DNA of 35,915 nucleotides from Candidatus Woesearchaeota archaeon (GTDB lineage: Archaea > Nanobdellota > Nanobdellia > Woesearchaeales > ARS49). This document shows, one piece after another, positions 1 through 6,997 of the stretch; the stretch's first letter is position 1; each line of letters starts with the position of its first letter. Made by a program: the position numbers and the translations under genes. The stretch spans positions 1-35,915 of the forward strand of contig JACRKG010000012.1 of assembly GCA_016215315.1 (NCBI GenBank). The letters run 5' to 3'. Under the pieces are notes generated by a model, which made no database searches, was not told the origin of the DNA, and was given only the letters and a program-made list of their open reading frames with translations.

Positions 1-12
1 AACTACTCCTAG

Positions 13-103
13 AAAAAGCTAACGCTTTTTAGCGACAGCACTAAAGTGCAGGGCATTCCACCCACCGTTAAAAACGGAAGCTAAAAGCTGGGGAGTCTGC
101 CCC
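13..103. ncRNA. Array of six short hairpins (candidate structured RNA or transposon end)
   Basis: Six inverted repeats follow one another with almost no gaps: 13-19/24-30 (7 bp, loop TAAC), 38-41/46-49 (loop TAAA), 51-53/61-63, 65-69/73-77 (loop AAA), 79-82/86-89 (loop AAA) and 90-93/100-103 (loop AGTCTG). Several loops are variants of TAAA or TAAC. The stretch has no open frame that I recognise and is richer in G+C than the flanking DNA. It could be part of a structured RNA such as an IS200/IS605-type omega RNA or transposon end that continues outside the window. I do not see a transposase here. Strand is unknown. Confidence 0.5.
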
Positions 104-164
104 AAACTTACTACAAACTCTAAACTTCAAACTATAAACTAAAGTTCACTGGACACTAGACATT

Positions 165-183
165 TACGCGTAGCGTATTTAAA
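165..183 (+). promoter_or_regulatory. Short hairpin and TATA-like box ahead of the BRO-N gene
   Basis: TACGC (165-169) and GCGTA (173-177) form a 5-bp inverted repeat, immediately followed by TATTTAAA (176-183). The TATA-like box lies about 33 bases before the ATG at 216, so initiation near 205-210 would give a very short leader. The segment from 104 to 164 is low-complexity CTAAAC/CAAAC-rich sequence with no gene. Confidence 0.35.
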
Positions 184-215
184 CAAATCAAAAACAAAGT
201 AGCTCGGTGATAAAA

Positions 216-626
216 ATGGAAACAAAAAATGCTTTAGTGGTTTTTCAAAACAATAAAATAAGAAGAATTTGGCACAATACAGAATGGTATTTTTTGGTTG
301 TAGATGTTATTGAAGCACTTACGGACAGTCCTACACCTAGGCAATACTTGGGTAAGGTGAAGGATCGTGAATTTGTACAACTTGAAATGTCCCCAATTTG
401 GGTACAGTTGAAATTGCCTGCTGAAGATAGAAAATTGAGAGAGACTGACTGCGCAAACACAGAATCGATGTTCAGGATCATTCAATCAATTCCTTCACCA
501 AAAGCAGAACCATTCAAGCAATGGCTTGCCAGAGTAGAAACAGAAAGGGAATTAGGCAAAAGCATAGTTAGTGAAGAAAATTATTTGAAAATGCCTGAAA
601 AAGTGAAAAGATTGGGGAAAAGATAA
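216..626 (+). CDS. BRO-N / DinD-like domain protein, C-terminally short
   Basis: The protein opens with the pattern of the BRO-N domain found in phage antirepressors, baculovirus BRO proteins and DinD-like proteins: a strand (ALVVFQNNKIRRIWH), then WYFLVVDVIEALTDS, then a PRQYLGKVK segment and a domain end at about residues 105-113 (KQWLARVETER). A full-length relative in archaea is usually well over 200 residues; this one has only about 25 residues after the domain and lacks the usual longer C-terminal region. I chose ATG 216 rather than GTG 207 because a GGTGAT element sits six bases ahead of it. The family is thought to bind DNA, but the role here is unknown. It ends two bases before the next gene, so the three genes from 216 to 1164 are probably co-transcribed. 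The missing C-terminus may mean a deletion derivative. Confidence 0.7.
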   Translation: METKNALVVFQNNKIRRIWHNTEWYFLVVDVIEALTDSPTPRQYLGKVKDREFVQLEMSPIWVQLKLPAEDRKLRETDCANTESMFRIIQSIPSPKAEPFKQWLARVETERELGKSIVSEENYLKMPEKVKRLGKR

Positions 627-628
627 AA

Positions 629-922
629 ATGCGCGTTTGGGTCATAAAAGATAAAACAAGAAGATGTATATTTTTGTCTCATGAACGGTGGAGACATATT
701 AATCAAGAACATCCAGAAATTTCAGAATACTTTGAAGAACTAAAGTACACTCTTGAAAAACCGCTCAAAATAAGCACATATGAAAACGATGAAAAGATTA
801 AGTATTATTATAAGTATTTTAAACAAAGAAATACCTCATCAAAGTATTTATTGATCATAGTTAAATATTTAAATGGTAAAGGCTTTATAATAACTGCCTA
901 CTTTGTGAGGAATATAAAATGA
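629..922 (+). CDS. Probable PBECR2/DUF4258-type nuclease toxin
   Basis: This is a 97-residue basic protein with the shape of the small barnase/EndoU/colicin/RelE-like nuclease group (PBECR2 or DUF4258 type): an early HERWRHINQEHPEI helix with conserved-looking His and Glu, a LEKPLKI segment, a Tyr-rich strand (KYYYKYF), and a hydrophobic C-terminal pair of strands ending in ITAYFVRNIK. Members of these families are often toxins or RNases encoded next to a DUF2283 protein, and exactly such a gene follows here with a 4-base ATGA overlap. I infer a toxin cutting RNA. The exact family is uncertain because these small nucleases are divergent, but the neighbour supports the call. Confidence 0.6.
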   Translation: MRVWVIKDKTRRCIFLSHERWRHINQEHPEISEYFEELKYTLEKPLKISTYENDEKIKYYYKYFKQRNTSSKYLLIIVKYLNGKGFIITAYFVRNIK

Positions 923-1164
923 AAGGACCTATGAGATTATACTATGATGAGGAAGGAGATTATTTAGAAATATCTGTAGGAAAACCTACAAAATGTCATG
1001 CTTCAGAAATAAAACCAGGAGTTTTTCTAAGAATTGATGAAAAAACAAAAGAAGTTAAAAGTGTTGGAGTTTTAGGATTCAAAAAAAGAGCAAAAAAACT
1101 TAATGATATTAAGCTTTATCTCCCTTTAGAAATTAATTTTTCAACACCAGTTAGTTTTTCATGA
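919..1164 (+). CDS. DUF2283 family protein, probable antitoxin
   Basis: The 81-residue protein carries the diagnostic DUF2283 pattern: MRLYYDEEGDYLEISVG near the N-terminus, then an acidic strand (GVFLRIDEKTKEVKSVGVLGF) and a short basic tail. DUF2283 proteins are small beta-rich proteins commonly paired with DUF4258-like toxins. The ATG at 919 overlaps the stop of the upstream gene by four bases, implying translational coupling. An alternative ATG at 931 would remove four residues and start directly at MRLYYDEEGD. Role as antitoxin is inferred from family and context. Confidence 0.7.
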   Translation: MKGPMRLYYDEEGDYLEISVGKPTKCHASEIKPGVFLRIDEKTKEVKSVGVLGFKKRAKKLNDIKLYLPLEINFSTPVSFS

Positions 1165-1169
1165 AGAAA

Positions 1170-2120
1170 TTATTTAGGCAGCACTACATGCCAGTTGCCG
1201 TGACCAAAATTATTATCATATCTTGCTTCACAATTAGTTATTGCTTTTTTTAGAGCTTCAAAGGAGAATTCTTTATCTGATTTAAGTTTTAAGTCAATAG
1301 ACACAGGCCAACCTAAAACATCACTGGTGCTAGCGATTACAGGTCTTTGAAATAAGTATGCCAACGCTTCTGCAATTGTTGTTTGATTTTCATAATTTTG
1401 AAGTGTTTCACAAGAAATCAAATAAATAACTGCATCTGAGTTTAATTTTGAACGAATTTTTTGAACTTCATCTTCAGGAAAGTAAACTATATCTCTTACG
1501 GATATATTTTTACTCGGATTAATTGAACTAAATAAAGTGTTTTCTGCACACTCTATATTATAACGTAATCCATGAGCAAAAATAATTATTTCATCCAATT
1601 TTTCAGTATCTTCTTTTGCCAGCATTTCAAAAAACTTTTCTTGATCTGAAAATGATTCCAAATCAACTCTTGCTTCTTTAACAGGAGCTCTAACCAGATA
1701 TTCGACTCCTTTTTTATCTGAATCAGGATCTTCTGCTTTAGATAAATTTAGAGCTGAAAAAGCATTGTTAAAATCAGTCTCATTAAGAATATTCATTTCA
1801 GAAATTTCTTTTCTCAAGTTTTCTACTTCATCAAAACTTAAATAAGGTCCAAAAGTGGTCAATAATCCTTCCAGTTTGGTTTTAACTTCATCACAAGAAT
1901 CGGAGTATTTTCTAGAAAAATCTAAAGATGATAAGTATAAAATATTTTTTGGTTTGTGGTTTTTTATTTCTTTATTTAATTCTTGAACAACTTTAACGCT
2001 TTCTTCAACTTTTGGAATAGTAGGACTAACATAACACTGCACACCCACACTGATTGCTAAGCAGGTCGCAAAAAAACTACACAAAATTCTTTTTGACCAT
2101 TTCTTGAGTTTTTTATTCAT
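1170..2120 (-). CDS. Exported protein with caspase-like (clan CD) His-Gly and Cys motifs
   Basis: The 316-residue protein has a basic start followed by a hydrophobic segment (residues 11-30), so it is probably exported or membrane-tethered. Residues 40-175 are helical and charged, with no family I recognise. The C-terminal part has two features of caspase-fold cysteine peptidases: strand IIIFAHG (His183-Gly184) and strand VIYLISC (Cys237), separated by about 54 residues and followed by a helix and another strand (RPVIAST). This is the order of the catalytic dyad in clan CD (C25, C80, CHAT, DUF4347-type domains). Activity is not established; the domain could be a non-catalytic relative. Its start overlaps the metalloprotease stop by four bases, so the two are made together at the end of a long operon. 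Confidence 0.45.
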   Translation of the reverse strand: MNKKLKKWSKRILCSFFATCLAISVGVQCYVSPTIPKVEESVKVVQELNKEIKNHKPKNILYLSSLDFSRKYSDSCDEVKTKLEGLLTTFGPYLSFDEVENLRKEISEMNILNETDFNNAFSALNLSKAEDPDSDKKGVEYLVRAPVKEARVDLESFSDQEKFFEMLAKEDTEKLDEIIIFAHGLRYNIECAENTLFSSINPSKNISVRDIVYFPEDEVQKIRSKLNSDAVIYLISCETLQNYENQTTIAEALAYLFQRPVIASTSDVLGWPVSIDLKLKSDKEFSFEALKKAITNCEARYDNNFGHGNWHVVLPK

Positions 2121-3109
2121 TTTTGATTATTTCCATTTTCGGACGAGCCAAATAACTCAGAATAATCTCCCCTTAATACATCTCTGTAAATCTTATCACC
2201 AAATTGCGCTTCTTTCAGTGCGAATAATGCTGCACCTAATGAATGCCCCCCTATGTTAACAGGTTCAATTCCTTTTATTAAATCTTTATTTGGTTTTACT
2301 CCAAATTTTTTACACATTTCTAAATAAACAGATACAAAATATCTTTGTTCAGCTTTTTGCACCGCTAAAAAGTCAGGATTTCCTGTTTCTTTATAGAGCA
2401 TTCTTCCTAAATTTCTTGCTACACCTATTGCGTGTCCTTCCGAAAGTGTACTGTTATTTTTAAAATGATATTTATCTTGTAAGTAATGTGTAATCTCATG
2501 AGTTAAAGCCATAGAAAGTTTCTCCGGAGTATCTATCTTAAAAAACTCATTATTGTCATAAGATATAGAAACTGCTTTTGAAATTCCATTATAACTATTA
2601 TCAGAAATAAAACCAGGGATATTTAAGAAAAAATAAACAGATAATAAAGAACATCCAAAGAAAGGAATTATGTGCATACCAGTCCTTTTCATTTCTTGTG
2701 AAGGTTTTTTTAATTTTTTAAGTGCTTCATAAGCCATTAACAAACCCATAGCCCCGTAAGCACATGCAAAAAATAAATTCATAGGATCTGGAAAATCAGA
2801 ATGAATGGGGGGAGTTTTTGTTTCTGGGATTTCGAGAAAGTTTTCCAATTTGCTTTTTATTTGCGTTTTAAATATTTCTACTGCTTTTTGTTCTGATTGA
2901 AAAGAGCCTGCCTTGAAAGGAGGAACTTTTTCCAAAAAATCTCTTTGTTCTTTTATTACTTGCTCAATTGAAGAAATATTTTGTGGTTGGTATACTGCGT
3001 CTTCACAGAGTTCATACTTTAAAAACCTTGATACTGCCATCCCTAAACATAGAACTCCTGCAGCAGCAAACGTCCATTTGCTATTCAGAATTTTTTTTAT
3101 TTTGCCCAT
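2117..3109 (-). CDS. Membrane-anchored HExxH zinc metalloprotease
   Basis: The 330-residue protein has an N-terminal membrane segment (about residues 11-30) and two more hydrophobic stretches (about 110-130 and 145-168). After these comes ALTHEITHYL, giving the zinc-binding HExxH motif (His204, Glu205, His208). Glu224 in TLSEGHAIG, about 16 residues later, is positioned to be the third ligand as in gluzincins. The C-terminal GGHSLGAALFAL segment is unlike typical M48 proteases, so I do not assign a MEROPS family. It begins one base after the endonuclease V stop, and its own stop overlaps the start of the caspase-like protein. This suggests a membrane-bound peptidase working with an exported partner. 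Confidence 0.6.
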   Translation of the reverse strand: MGKIKKILNSKWTFAAAGVLCLGMAVSRFLKYELCEDAVYQPQNISSIEQVIKEQRDFLEKVPPFKAGSFQSEQKAVEIFKTQIKSKLENFLEIPETKTPPIHSDFPDPMNLFFACAYGAMGLLMAYEALKKLKKPSQEMKRTGMHIIPFFGCSLLSVYFFLNIPGFISDNSYNGISKAVSISYDNNEFFKIDTPEKLSMALTHEITHYLQDKYHFKNNSTLSEGHAIGVARNLGRMLYKETGNPDFLAVQKAEQRYFVSVYLEMCKKFGVKPNKDLIKGIEPVNIGGHSLGAALFALKEAQFGDKIYRDVLRGDYSELFGSSENGNNQK

Positions 3110-3110
3110 C

Positions 3111-3833
3111 TCAATAAGTCCCTACCGTAAAGTCACCGATTGCTTTTTTATCTACGTCGTATTCACTTATTGTTTCTTCTTTTGTTTCTTCTTCCATTCC
3201 TTTTTCTTGAATTATTTGCGCTTTTTTCTTTGCAATTCTGTGAGCTTTATGTATTGGTTCAGGCATTTTGTGAGGTGGGAAAGTAAACTTTTTCACCAGC
3301 TCAGCTGCCTTTTCAACAGTGATAAGATTACCTGGTGAAACTACTATCGGATTTGCGTGTTCTTTTGTCTTAACTAATTTTCCAACTAATTCGCCGTCTA
3401 AGAATATGTCTTCTCCTTTTACGTCTCCTATTGTTTGTTTTGCTTCTACGGCAATTGTTGGTTTTTCTAATTCAACACCGAGGTAAGTTGCTAATCCGCA
3501 TTTGTCAGGATGAAGTATTCCATCGCCTTCTATGATTAGTAAGTCTGGTTCGTTATCTAAAGAATAATATGCTTCAAGCATTGCAGGTCCTTTTCTGAAT
3601 GCTAAGAATCCTGGAATGAATGCCATTGGTGAATCTTTTATTATTTTTTTAACTTCAATTACTTCAAATGTATTTGCATCAAAAACTACTGCCGCACAAA
3701 CTACTTTATTATCTTTTGTAAAACTCACATCAAATCCTGCAATGGTTTTTATTTCTCCTAATTCTTCTTTTAATTCTACACTACTCGTAATTCCATGCAT
3801 TATTTGTTTTAGTTTTTCAATATTGTAAGACAT
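3111..3833 (-). CDS. nfi: Endonuclease V family protein with altered catalytic residues
   Basis: Endonuclease V cleaves DNA or RNA one phosphate beyond deoxyinosine or inosine. The family blocks are clear in order: IAGFDVSF (Asp35, first catalytic Asp), AFIPGFLAFRKGP (residues 71-83, the wedge and second motif), IEGDGILHP (101-109, third motif with His108), NPIVVSPGN (161-169) and MPEPIHKAHR (190-199). Two metal-binding carboxylates differ from the consensus I remember: the Glu of FRE is Lys81, and the Asp of the DGxGxxHP motif is Glu102. The wedge Tyr is Phe72. A C-terminal extension rich in Lys and Glu (about residues 205-240) is also present. Identity is confident, but activity is in doubt. 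It lies 15 bases downstream of the duplicated lipoprotein cassette. Confidence 0.85.
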   Translation of the reverse strand: MSYNIEKLKQIMHGITSSVELKEELGEIKTIAGFDVSFTKDNKVVCAAVVFDANTFEVIEVKKIIKDSPMAFIPGFLAFRKGPAMLEAYYSLDNEPDLLIIEGDGILHPDKCGLATYLGVELEKPTIAVEAKQTIGDVKGEDIFLDGELVGKLVKTKEHANPIVVSPGNLITVEKAAELVKKFTFPPHKMPEPIHKAHRIAKKKAQIIQEKGMEEETKEETISEYDVDKKAIGDFTVGTY

Positions 3834-3848
3834 TTTTTATTTCCTCTT

Positions 3849-4223
3849 TCAAAATTCATCCCATTCTTTAGGCCAAACACGCATTTTTCTTCTTTGGTCT
3901 GCTTCTCTTAATATTGCAGAAGTTGCTTGTTGTTCTTGCATCTCTTTTCTCAAAGCCGCACTTGTGCTTTTATACCAATTAGAATAATCTAAAGGAATTT
4001 CTCCTCTAGTAAACGCAAGTTCATCTTGGTAAACATCAACAAATGCTAGCGTTGTTGCATAAATGCTATCCCATAAAGGTTTGCAAGGATTGCCTTGATC
4101 ATCTCTTGGAGGGTAATCTCTCACTACTTTTTTCATCGCTTCTCTAGGAGTTTCTGCACTGATTATTGCTTCAATTCTTTTCCCACTAAAGTTATCATCT
4201 GCAACTACAAAATAATCGTTCAT
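3849..4223 (-). CDS. Unknown cytosolic protein, second copy of the duplicated cassette
   Basis: This 124-residue protein has no signal peptide and no family I recognise. Its first 25 residues (MNDYFVVADDNFSGKRIEAI and following) match those of the protein at 4655-5029 almost exactly, and similarity continues through a PxRDxQGN segment and a FxDVYxDxxAF segment, then fades in the C-terminal third. It is therefore a paralogue created by tandem duplication. Each copy follows a lipoprotein gene with a 4-base ATGA overlap, so the pair is probably translated coupled and works together. The highly conserved N-terminus against a divergent C-terminus suggests a shared core fold with a variable partner-binding end. 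Confidence 0.75.
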   Translation of the reverse strand: MNDYFVVADDNFSGKRIEAIISAETPREAMKKVVRDYPPRDDQGNPCKPLWDSIYATTLAFVDVYQDELAFTRGEIPLDYSNWYKSTSAALRKEMQEQQATSAILREADQRRKMRVWPKEWDEF

Positions 4224-4654
4224 TTTTGTTCACCTTCTCGAAATATGCTTTTGCTTTTTAAAATTTCAACACCCCTTTGTTTTATTCTTTCTTTTTCTTC
4301 TTTTATTTTTATCAAGTAATCATCAAATTGTTTTTGTGCTTCAGCACTAACTTCAGACCAGTTAGGATCTTCAGGATCGGTTTCATTTTTTGAATGATAA
4401 ATTAAAGTTACTCCGTTGACAATCATTTCTAAGCGATCTATTTTTAGATCATTATTGCTATGATCACGGTATATAATTCTCACACCATCAGTTCTTATAA
4501 CTTCTAAACTAGATTGAACTTCATTAGTCTCAAAAATAATTTGTTCCCCTTTAATTTTACCATTAAAACGATACGCTTCATATTTTACTGTACATCCGCT
4601 CAATCCAATCCAAAAAGTCAATGCTACCGTTCCTAGTATTTTGTTTAAGCTCAT
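4220..4654 (-). CDS. Small lipoprotein, second copy of the duplicated cassette
   Basis: The 144-residue protein starts with a short basic region, a hydrophobic stretch and a lipobox-like end (GLSGC, Cys21), so it is probably exported and lipid-anchored. The mature part reads FNGKIKGEQIIFE, then VIRTDGVRIIYRD, then a helical, charged tail ending in ILKSKSIFREGE. The same blocks occur in the lipoprotein at 5026-5475, including the shared RTDGV..YxD strand, KIDRL/QIDHL and the EKSIF-like end. Function is unknown. The start codon directly follows the stop of the cytosolic protein of the first copy. Confidence 0.75.
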   Translation of the reverse strand: MSLNKILGTVALTFWIGLSGCTVKYEAYRFNGKIKGEQIIFETNEVQSSLEVIRTDGVRIIYRDHSNNDLKIDRLEMIVNGVTLIYHSKNETDPEDPNWSEVSAEAQKQFDDYLIKIKEEKERIKQRGVEILKSKSIFREGEQK

Positions 4655-5029
4655 TTAGTTACTCCATTTTTCTCCCAGAACGTCGTGCCCTGTTGAGAAT
4701 TTCAAGAATCCTCTTAAGTTATTGAGTGCAATACCTGCAGCATATACTTGTGCTTCTCTCCTAATTTCTTCGCATTCGCTTGTTGCAAACAAAAGTGTTT
4801 CTAAAGGTCTTTCCTTGTTTTGATAAGCGAATTGGTCTGCGTAAACATCTGCAAACTTTAATGTGTTGTCTAAATAAGTTGTCATTGGTTGAGCATTGCC
4901 TTGTACATCTCTTCTAGGAAAATCTCTTGTTAATTGTAGCAAGGCATGATAAGGATTTTCTGCACTAATTATTGCTTCAATTCTTTTTCCGCTGAAATTA
5001 TCTTCAGCCACTATAAAATAATCATTCAT
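4655..5029 (-). CDS. Unknown cytosolic protein, first copy of the duplicated cassette
   Basis: A 124-residue protein paralogous to the one at 3849-4223: the N-terminal blocks MNDYFIVAEDNFSGKR and IEAIISAENP are nearly identical, followed by a related FPRRDVQGN segment. The last 40 residues differ between the copies. It has no signal peptide, membrane segment or recognisable catalytic motif. Its ATG overlaps the stop of the upstream lipoprotein gene. The equal length of both copies (124 residues) suggests both are under selection rather than one being a decaying duplicate. Confidence 0.75.
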   Translation of the reverse strand: MNDYFIVAEDNFSGKRIEAIISAENPYHALLQLTRDFPRRDVQGNAQPMTTYLDNTLKFADVYADQFAYQNKERPLETLLFATSECEEIRREAQVYAAGIALNNLRGFLKFSTGHDVLGEKWSN

Positions 5030-5475
5030 TTTGCTCCCTCGCCAAATATGCTTTTCTCTCTTAATTTTTGTAATCCTGCTTCTTTTTTGTGATCAAGTAT
5101 TTTTTGTAAATATGCTTCAAATTGTGGTTGTGCTTCAGAATATAGTGCGGGCCACACCACGGTATCAGTTTGATTATCATAATTTAATTCTCCTTCAGAA
5201 GATACTATTCTTAAATGATCGATTTGAAAATTATTACTTCCGTCGATATCTTGATATGTTACTTGAACACCATCAGTTCTTTCCACAGATAAAATATTTC
5301 CAGTACCATCCCAAAAAACAGTTCCAGTCACATTTATTTCTCTGAATTCAACAGTTTCTCCATCGATTTTTCCTTTGAACGAGTATTTTTTATCAGAATA
5401 ATCTGTACACCCAGCCATACCTATCAAAAATGCTGCCGGCAATACTAAAGTTCTAATTAATTTTCCTAAATTCAT
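5026..5475 (-). CDS. Small lipoprotein, first gene of the long minus-strand operon
   Basis: The 149-residue protein has an N-terminal hydrophobic segment ending in GMAGC (Cys23), a lipobox-like signal for lipid anchoring. The mature part is beta-rich (FKGKIDGETVEFREINV, then VERTDGVQVTYQDIDG) and ends in a charged helix. It is the paralogue of the lipoprotein at 4220-4654. A GAGGGG Shine-Dalgarno precedes the ATG. It is the promoter-proximal gene of a run that continues with close spacing or overlaps down to 1170. Confidence 0.75.
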   Translation of the reverse strand: MNLGKLIRTLVLPAAFLIGMAGCTDYSDKKYSFKGKIDGETVEFREINVTGTVFWDGTGNILSVERTDGVQVTYQDIDGSNNFQIDHLRIVSSEGELNYDNQTDTVVWPALYSEAQPQFEAYLQKILDHKKEAGLQKLREKSIFGEGAK

Positions 5476-5519
5476 TAAACACCCCTCTATTGCTTGTTAA
5501 ATTTCTGAAATGCCTTTTT

Positions 5520-5560
5520 TAGGTTATTTTACCTATTAGAAGAAGTTACTATTTATAAAT
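5520..5560 (-). promoter_or_regulatory. TATA-like box and inverted repeat for the 5475-to-1170 operon
   Basis: Read on the minus strand, ATTTATAAAT (5551-5560) is a good archaeal TATA box. TAGGT/ACCTA (5520-5524 and 5531-5535) forms a short inverted repeat where transcription would begin. GTTAC and GTAAC also flank the TATA box (5545-5549 and 5571-5575). The first gene starts at 5475, leaving a leader of roughly 55 bases. Confidence 0.4.
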
Positions 5561-5590
5561 CTTTCGTTTTGTAACCACTAAAGAGTAGTA

Positions 5591-5847
5591 TTATTTTTCA
5601 AACAATATTTCATTTTTGACTTGATTAAAAGTTATTTTAAACATCTCAAATATTCCTTTGCGACCTAGAATAACATCATTAAAGTCAGGTAAAACATAAA
5701 CCGGTACTTTGAAAATTTTTTCTTTCTCACCATGAATATCTACAAACAATAAATCCAACTCAGTTTCGTAACCTTCAATGGTGCCTCCTATACCGGTAGT
5801 ATGTATTGTTTTTCCTTTTTTTAATTTTAATAATACACTAGTGCTTC
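5591..5847 (-). pseudogene. Beheaded retropepsin-like aspartic protease
   Basis: A minus-strand frame ending at TAA 5591-5593 encodes the C-terminal half of a retropepsin-like protease: GIGGTIEGYETELDLLF, then KVPVYVLPDFNDVILGRKG, then FEMFKITFNQ. The ILGRKG block is typical of the family's second half. No start codon is available: the frame runs upstream into the coding region of the DUF5678 gene in another frame, and the N-terminal segment with the catalytic Asp-Thr-Gly is absent. In archaea a DUF5678 gene is, as I recall, often followed by an intact protease of this kind, so this looks like deletion of the first half. Confidence 0.6.
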
Positions 5848-6024
5848 TTCCTTTCCAGGTATTTTTACAAAAGAAACATTTGTTAAAGAAAATTTTTGAG
5901 AAATTTTTTCTGTTAGTTCTTTTAAGTCTTTAGAAGTTGCAATAACCTTTTTATTTAAAATAGCAACCCAATTTCCAGAATAAATATCTAAATCACTTTC
6001 TAAATACCACTGGTAATTTGTCAT
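5827..6024 (-). CDS. DUF5678 family small protein
   Basis: A 65-residue protein with the DUF5678 pattern: YQWYLESDLDIYSGNWVAI, then NKKVIATSKDLKELTEKI and a terminal strand with PGKEEALVYY. These are small archaeal and bacterial proteins of unknown function whose pattern reads like a short alpha/beta fold. It lies directly upstream of the retropepsin remnant; the remnant's frame overlaps its 3' end, so the deletion boundary probably lies at or inside this gene. Whether the last few residues are original is unclear. Confidence 0.75.
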   Translation of the reverse strand: MTNYQWYLESDLDIYSGNWVAILNKKVIATSKDLKELTEKISQKFSLTNVSFVKIPGKEEALVYY

Positions 6025-6066
6025 ACCACTAAAAAAGCAATTTTAGTATATAAAACTTATCATTCC

Positions 6067-6966
6067 TCAACATTCAATTTCCAAACATGCTCCAACTTGG
6101 GAACATACTTGTGCTGCTACTGCGCTGCCTATTCTTCCGCAGATGTCTAGAGGTAATTTTTTTGTGTAGCCGTATAAGAATCCTGCTGCGTAAGCATCAC
6201 CTGCGCCGTTTGTGTTTACTAAGTTTGCAGGATATATTGGAAGAACAAAACCACCCATTCCTTTCTTAGGTATTACTGCCGAACCAGCAATTCCTTTTTT
6301 TAAGCAGGTTATTTCCCAGTTAAAGTCTTCTCCTCTTGGTTCTTTTTGGAATAATGCGCGATATTCTTCATGTGAAGTAAATAATATGTCTGTTAGTTCT
6401 ATCACCGGCAATATTTCTGCTCTTATTTTTTCACAAAGTTTGTAATCTGCCAAATCAAGACTAATTTTCGATCCGCTTTCTTTTAGTCTTTTTAAGTAAT
6501 CTAGTACTTGTTCTGGGTCGCTTTTTATTTCATAAGCGGAAGTGTGTATTATTTTCGGTTTGAAAAAAATATTTTTCAAGTCAAAAATTACTGAGCAATT
6601 AAGCATTGCGTTAAAGTGTCTTTCTTTATCTGGCGTGATAAATGTGTAGCATACTCCGCTTTCTCCTTCAAAACAAGCCAAGTTATCTCTTATTTCATAA
6701 TTTTTAACTTTTTTTCTGTATTCTTCAGCATAATTATCATTTCCTAAAGTTCCATTTATTCCTACTTTTAATCCTAGTGCTGCTGCTGAGAATCCTACAT
6801 TTCCTGGAGAGCCTGCGGGAGTTTGTAGTATTGGTTTTTTGTCTTTTAGTTTTTCAATTATTTCTTTAGAAGACTTAAGACTTCTTAGACTAGAAAGTTC
6901 TTCATGGTTTACTTCGTAAACCACATCAGTCACAGCGTTATTTAGAACCATTAAATCTAGTGTCAT
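6067..6966 (-). CDS. PfkB-family carbohydrate or nucleoside kinase
   Basis: The 299-residue protein matches PfkB/ribokinase-fold kinases. The N-terminal strand LMVLNNAVTDVV corresponds to the GN..D motif, with Asn in place of the usual Gly. TPAGSPGNVGFSAAALG (about residues 50-66) is the substrate-loop GG..N motif, and NTNGAGDAYAAGFLYG near residues 253-268 is the family signature with the anion hole and catalytic Asp. It phosphorylates a sugar or nucleoside hydroxyl with ATP. The substrate cannot be read from the sequence. Length is normal. It stands 31 bases downstream of the 6998-7693 gene on the same strand. Confidence 0.85.
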   Translation of the reverse strand: MTLDLMVLNNAVTDVVYEVNHEELSSLRSLKSSKEIIEKLKDKKPILQTPAGSPGNVGFSAAALGLKVGINGTLGNDNYAEEYRKKVKNYEIRDNLACFEGESGVCYTFITPDKERHFNAMLNCSVIFDLKNIFFKPKIIHTSAYEIKSDPEQVLDYLKRLKESGSKISLDLADYKLCEKIRAEILPVIELTDILFTSHEEYRALFQKEPRGEDFNWEITCLKKGIAGSAVIPKKGMGGFVLPIYPANLVNTNGAGDAYAAGFLYGYTKKLPLDICGRIGSAVAAQVCSQVGACLEIEC

Positions 6967-6997
6967 AAAGCAAAACCATTATTTAGTATTAAAAAAG

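Noticed and set aside
2913..3338. Plus-strand open frame over the metalloprotease and endonuclease V genes
   Set aside because: It is a Phe/Cys-rich antisense shadow of two well-supported minus-strand genes and has no family motif.
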